Below are positions 5,492 through 6,660 of a stretch of DNA of 6,660 nucleotides, piece after piece. Within the stretch, counting starts at the first letter, position 1, and each line of letters opens with the position of its first letter. Source of the DNA: DATJBC01 sp035515515 (lineage in GTDB: Bacteria; Actinomycetota; Acidimicrobiia; Acidimicrobiales; UBA8190); contig DATJBC010000174.1 of NCBI GenBank assembly GCA_035515515.1, forward strand, positions 1 to 6,660, read 5' to 3'. The notes under the pieces are model-generated. The model saw only the letters and a list, made by a program, of their open reading frames with translations, was not told the DNA's origin and did no database searches. The position numbers were made by a program, and so were the translations under genes.

Positions 5492-6055
5492 TCAGCTGAC
5501 GCGGTAGTGGAGGTGGACCACGCCGCTGTCGAAGCGCCGCTCGTCGAGCAGCTCCAGCGAGGCGCGCAGGCCCGCGGGGAGCGCCCGGGTGCCCCCGCCC
5601 ACCACCACGGGCGCCACCAGCAGGCGGCACTCGTCGACGAGGCCGGCCGCCAGCACCTGGCCGGCCAGCTCGGCGCCGCCCACGCTGATGTCGCGCGCCG
5701 CGCCCTCCTTCATGGCCCGCACCTCGCCGGCGTCGAAGCGCGCCAGCACCCGGGTGCGGGCGCTGGTCGGCTCCCGCCCGGCGCGTGAGTACACGACCTT
5801 GTCGGCGGCGCGCCAGATCCGGGCGTAGTCGGAGAGCACCGCCGGCGCCTGGTCGTCGTCCCCGGTGAAGGCCGTCTCCCAGAAGACCATGGTGTCGTAC
5901 ATGCGGCGGCCGTAGAGGTAGGTCCCCACGGCGCGCTCGCAGTCGTTCACGAAGGCGTGCACCTCGGCGTCGGGCGTCGCCCAGTCGAAGCCGCCCCCGG
6001 CGTCGGCGATGTAGCCGTCGAGCGACGTGATGGCGCTGTAGCGGAGGGAGCCCAC
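5492..6055 (-). CDS. RibD C-terminal / dihydrofolate-reductase-like reductase
   Basis: This is a 187-residue single-domain protein of the RibD_C / DHFR-like superfamily, expected to use NADPH to reduce a pterin-, flavin-precursor- or otherwise unknown small substrate in the cytosol. Family marks are the N-terminal strand followed by SLDGYIAD (11-18), a FDW segment (23-25), LYGRRMYDTM (47-56), then ISVGGAELA (123-131), the nucleotide-phosphate glycine motif, and LLVAPVVVGGGTRAL (145-159). Length fits the stand-alone group often annotated as dihydrofolate reductase family protein; it is not a true FolA and lacks the deaminase half of RibD. The GTG start at 6055 lies one base after the TGA of the LOG-family gene (TGA-G-GTG), so it is probably translated by coupling with that gene. 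The physiological substrate is unknown. Confidence 0.9.
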   Translation of the reverse strand: MGSLRYSAITSLDGYIADAGGGFDWATPDAEVHAFVNDCERAVGTYLYGRRMYDTMVFWETAFTGDDDQAPAVLSDYARIWRAADKVVYSRAGREPTSARTRVLARFDAGEVRAMKEGAARDISVGGAELAGQVLAAGLVDECRLLVAPVVVGGGTRALPAGLRASLELLDERRFDSGVVHLHYRVS

Positions 6056-6056
6056 C

Positions 6057-6660
6057 TCAGTCGACGAGGGCGTTCAGCGCGTCGATCAGCTGCCGGAGGC
6101 GCCCGTAGTTGACGCGGTCGAAGCGCAGGGCCACGCGGGGGAGCTCCAGGTTGTCCTGGGTGGAGCGTTCGGGGGCCAGGGGCTTGGTGGGCCGGATGGC
6201 GCCCGAGGTGACGATGTCGGCGAACTGCTCGCTGAGCGCCGCCAGTTGCGGGCGGGTGGGGGCCACCCGCAGCCGGATGACGAGGAGGTGTCCCACCCAC
6301 CGGCACGAGTGGTAGTTGCGGTAGAAGCCGATGAGCTCGGCCACGGCCTCGTCCAGGTCGGAGGTGACCATGTAGAGGGCGCGGTCCTCGAGCGACACGA
6401 GCGAGCGCGACTCCACCTCACCCTCGAGGAAGCGCTCCCACCCCCGCCAGTAGCTGCCCCCCGGCACGTCGAGGAGGACGAGGGGGGCGGGCTGGGCCTT
6501 GCCCGTCTGCAGCAGGGTCAGGAGCTCGAAGGCCTCGTCCAGGGTGCCGAACCCGCCGGGGAGCACGGCGTAGCCGTCGGACTCCTTGATGAGCATGAGC
6601 TTGCGGGTGAAGAAGTAGCGCATCTCGACGAGCTTGGGGTCCTGGGCGATGAACTCGTTG
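6057..6660 (-). CDS. LOG-family / TIGR00730-like nucleotide phosphoribohydrolase with C-terminal extension, 5' end outside window
   Basis: This is the C-terminal 200 residues of a LOG-family Rossmann-like protein, formerly mislabelled lysine decarboxylase. Characterised members hydrolyse nucleoside 5'-monophosphates to a free base and ribose 5-phosphate, producing cytokinins or salvaging nucleotides. The open frame continues to the right edge, so the N-terminal part with the first glycine motif is missing. Numbering from the edge, MRYFFTRKLM (13-22) matches the MxxRKxxM active-site segment with R19, and PGGFGTLDE (34-42) matches the diagnostic PGGxGTxxE motif with E42. About 80 residues after the usual end of the fold (from roughly YHSCRWVG at 104-111) form an extension ending in FDRVNYGRLRQLIDALN, found in a longer subgroup. 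It sits immediately upstream of the RibD-C-like gene with a one-base gap. The substrate base is not predictable. Confidence 0.88.
   Translation of the reverse strand, partial: NEFIAQDPKLVEMRYFFTRKLMLIKESDGYAVLPGGFGTLDEAFELLTLLQTGKAQPAPLVLLDVPGGSYWRGWERFLEGEVESRSLVSLEDRALYMVTSDLDEAVAELIGFYRNYHSCRWVGHLLVIRLRVAPTRPQLAALSEQFADIVTSGAIRPTKPLAPERSTQDNLELPRVALRFDRVNYGRLRQLIDALNALVD

Noticed and set aside
1..6660. CRISPR arrays, tRNA or rRNA genes, insertion sequences, toxin-antitoxin or phage-defence modules
   Set aside because: No regularly spaced repeats, cloverleaf-like sequence, terminal inverted repeats, transposase motifs or defence-type domains were seen on either strand.

Overview
The window is very GC-rich and comes from an actinobacterium, most likely a free-living Acidimicrobiia-like or otherwise mycolic-free lineage. 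Evidence for this is an F420-type PPOX split-barrel protein, a DUF664-type DinB protein, a mycobacterial-style phosphotriesterase-like lactonase, many GTG starts, and TANNNT -10 boxes placed 6-7 nt before start codons (leaderless genes). The taxon is an inference. I see no mobile element, integrase, tRNA, rRNA or CRISPR array, and no gap between genes exceeds about 240 bases.

Left part, minus strand (1-2026): the 5' part of a phosphotriesterase-related lactonase gene runs off the left edge. Upstream of it is a small secreted NlpC/P60 peptidase whose signal peptide and catalytic domain lie in different frames, separated by a run of six C (1280-1285). Further upstream is an F420-binding PPOX protein, followed by a strong 13-bp hairpin terminator. 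This last gene diverges from the central plus-strand group, and both genes of the divergent pair look leaderless.

Centre, plus strand (2088-5476): an AlkK-like fatty acyl-CoA ligase with all adenylation motifs intact, then a 79-residue helical protein of unknown function, a DedA-family membrane protein with an added C-terminal CxxC segment, and a DinB/DUF664 metal-binding protein with an excellent Shine-Dalgarno sequence that fixes its GTG start.

Right part, minus strand (5492-6660): a LOG-family (TIGR00730-like) nucleotide phosphoribohydrolase with a long C-terminal extension runs in from the right edge. It is joined by a TGA-G-GTG junction to a RibD-C/DHFR-like reductase, so the two are probably translationally coupled. 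The reductase converges on the DinB gene with only 15 nt between stop codons.

Most of this is ordinary chromosomal housekeeping and accessory metabolism. I did not find a convincing new multi-gene system. The points most worth a second look are the split NlpC/P60 gene, the divergent leaderless promoter pair, the small conserved-looking helical protein, the CxxC tail on the DedA protein, and the LOG plus RibD-C pair.
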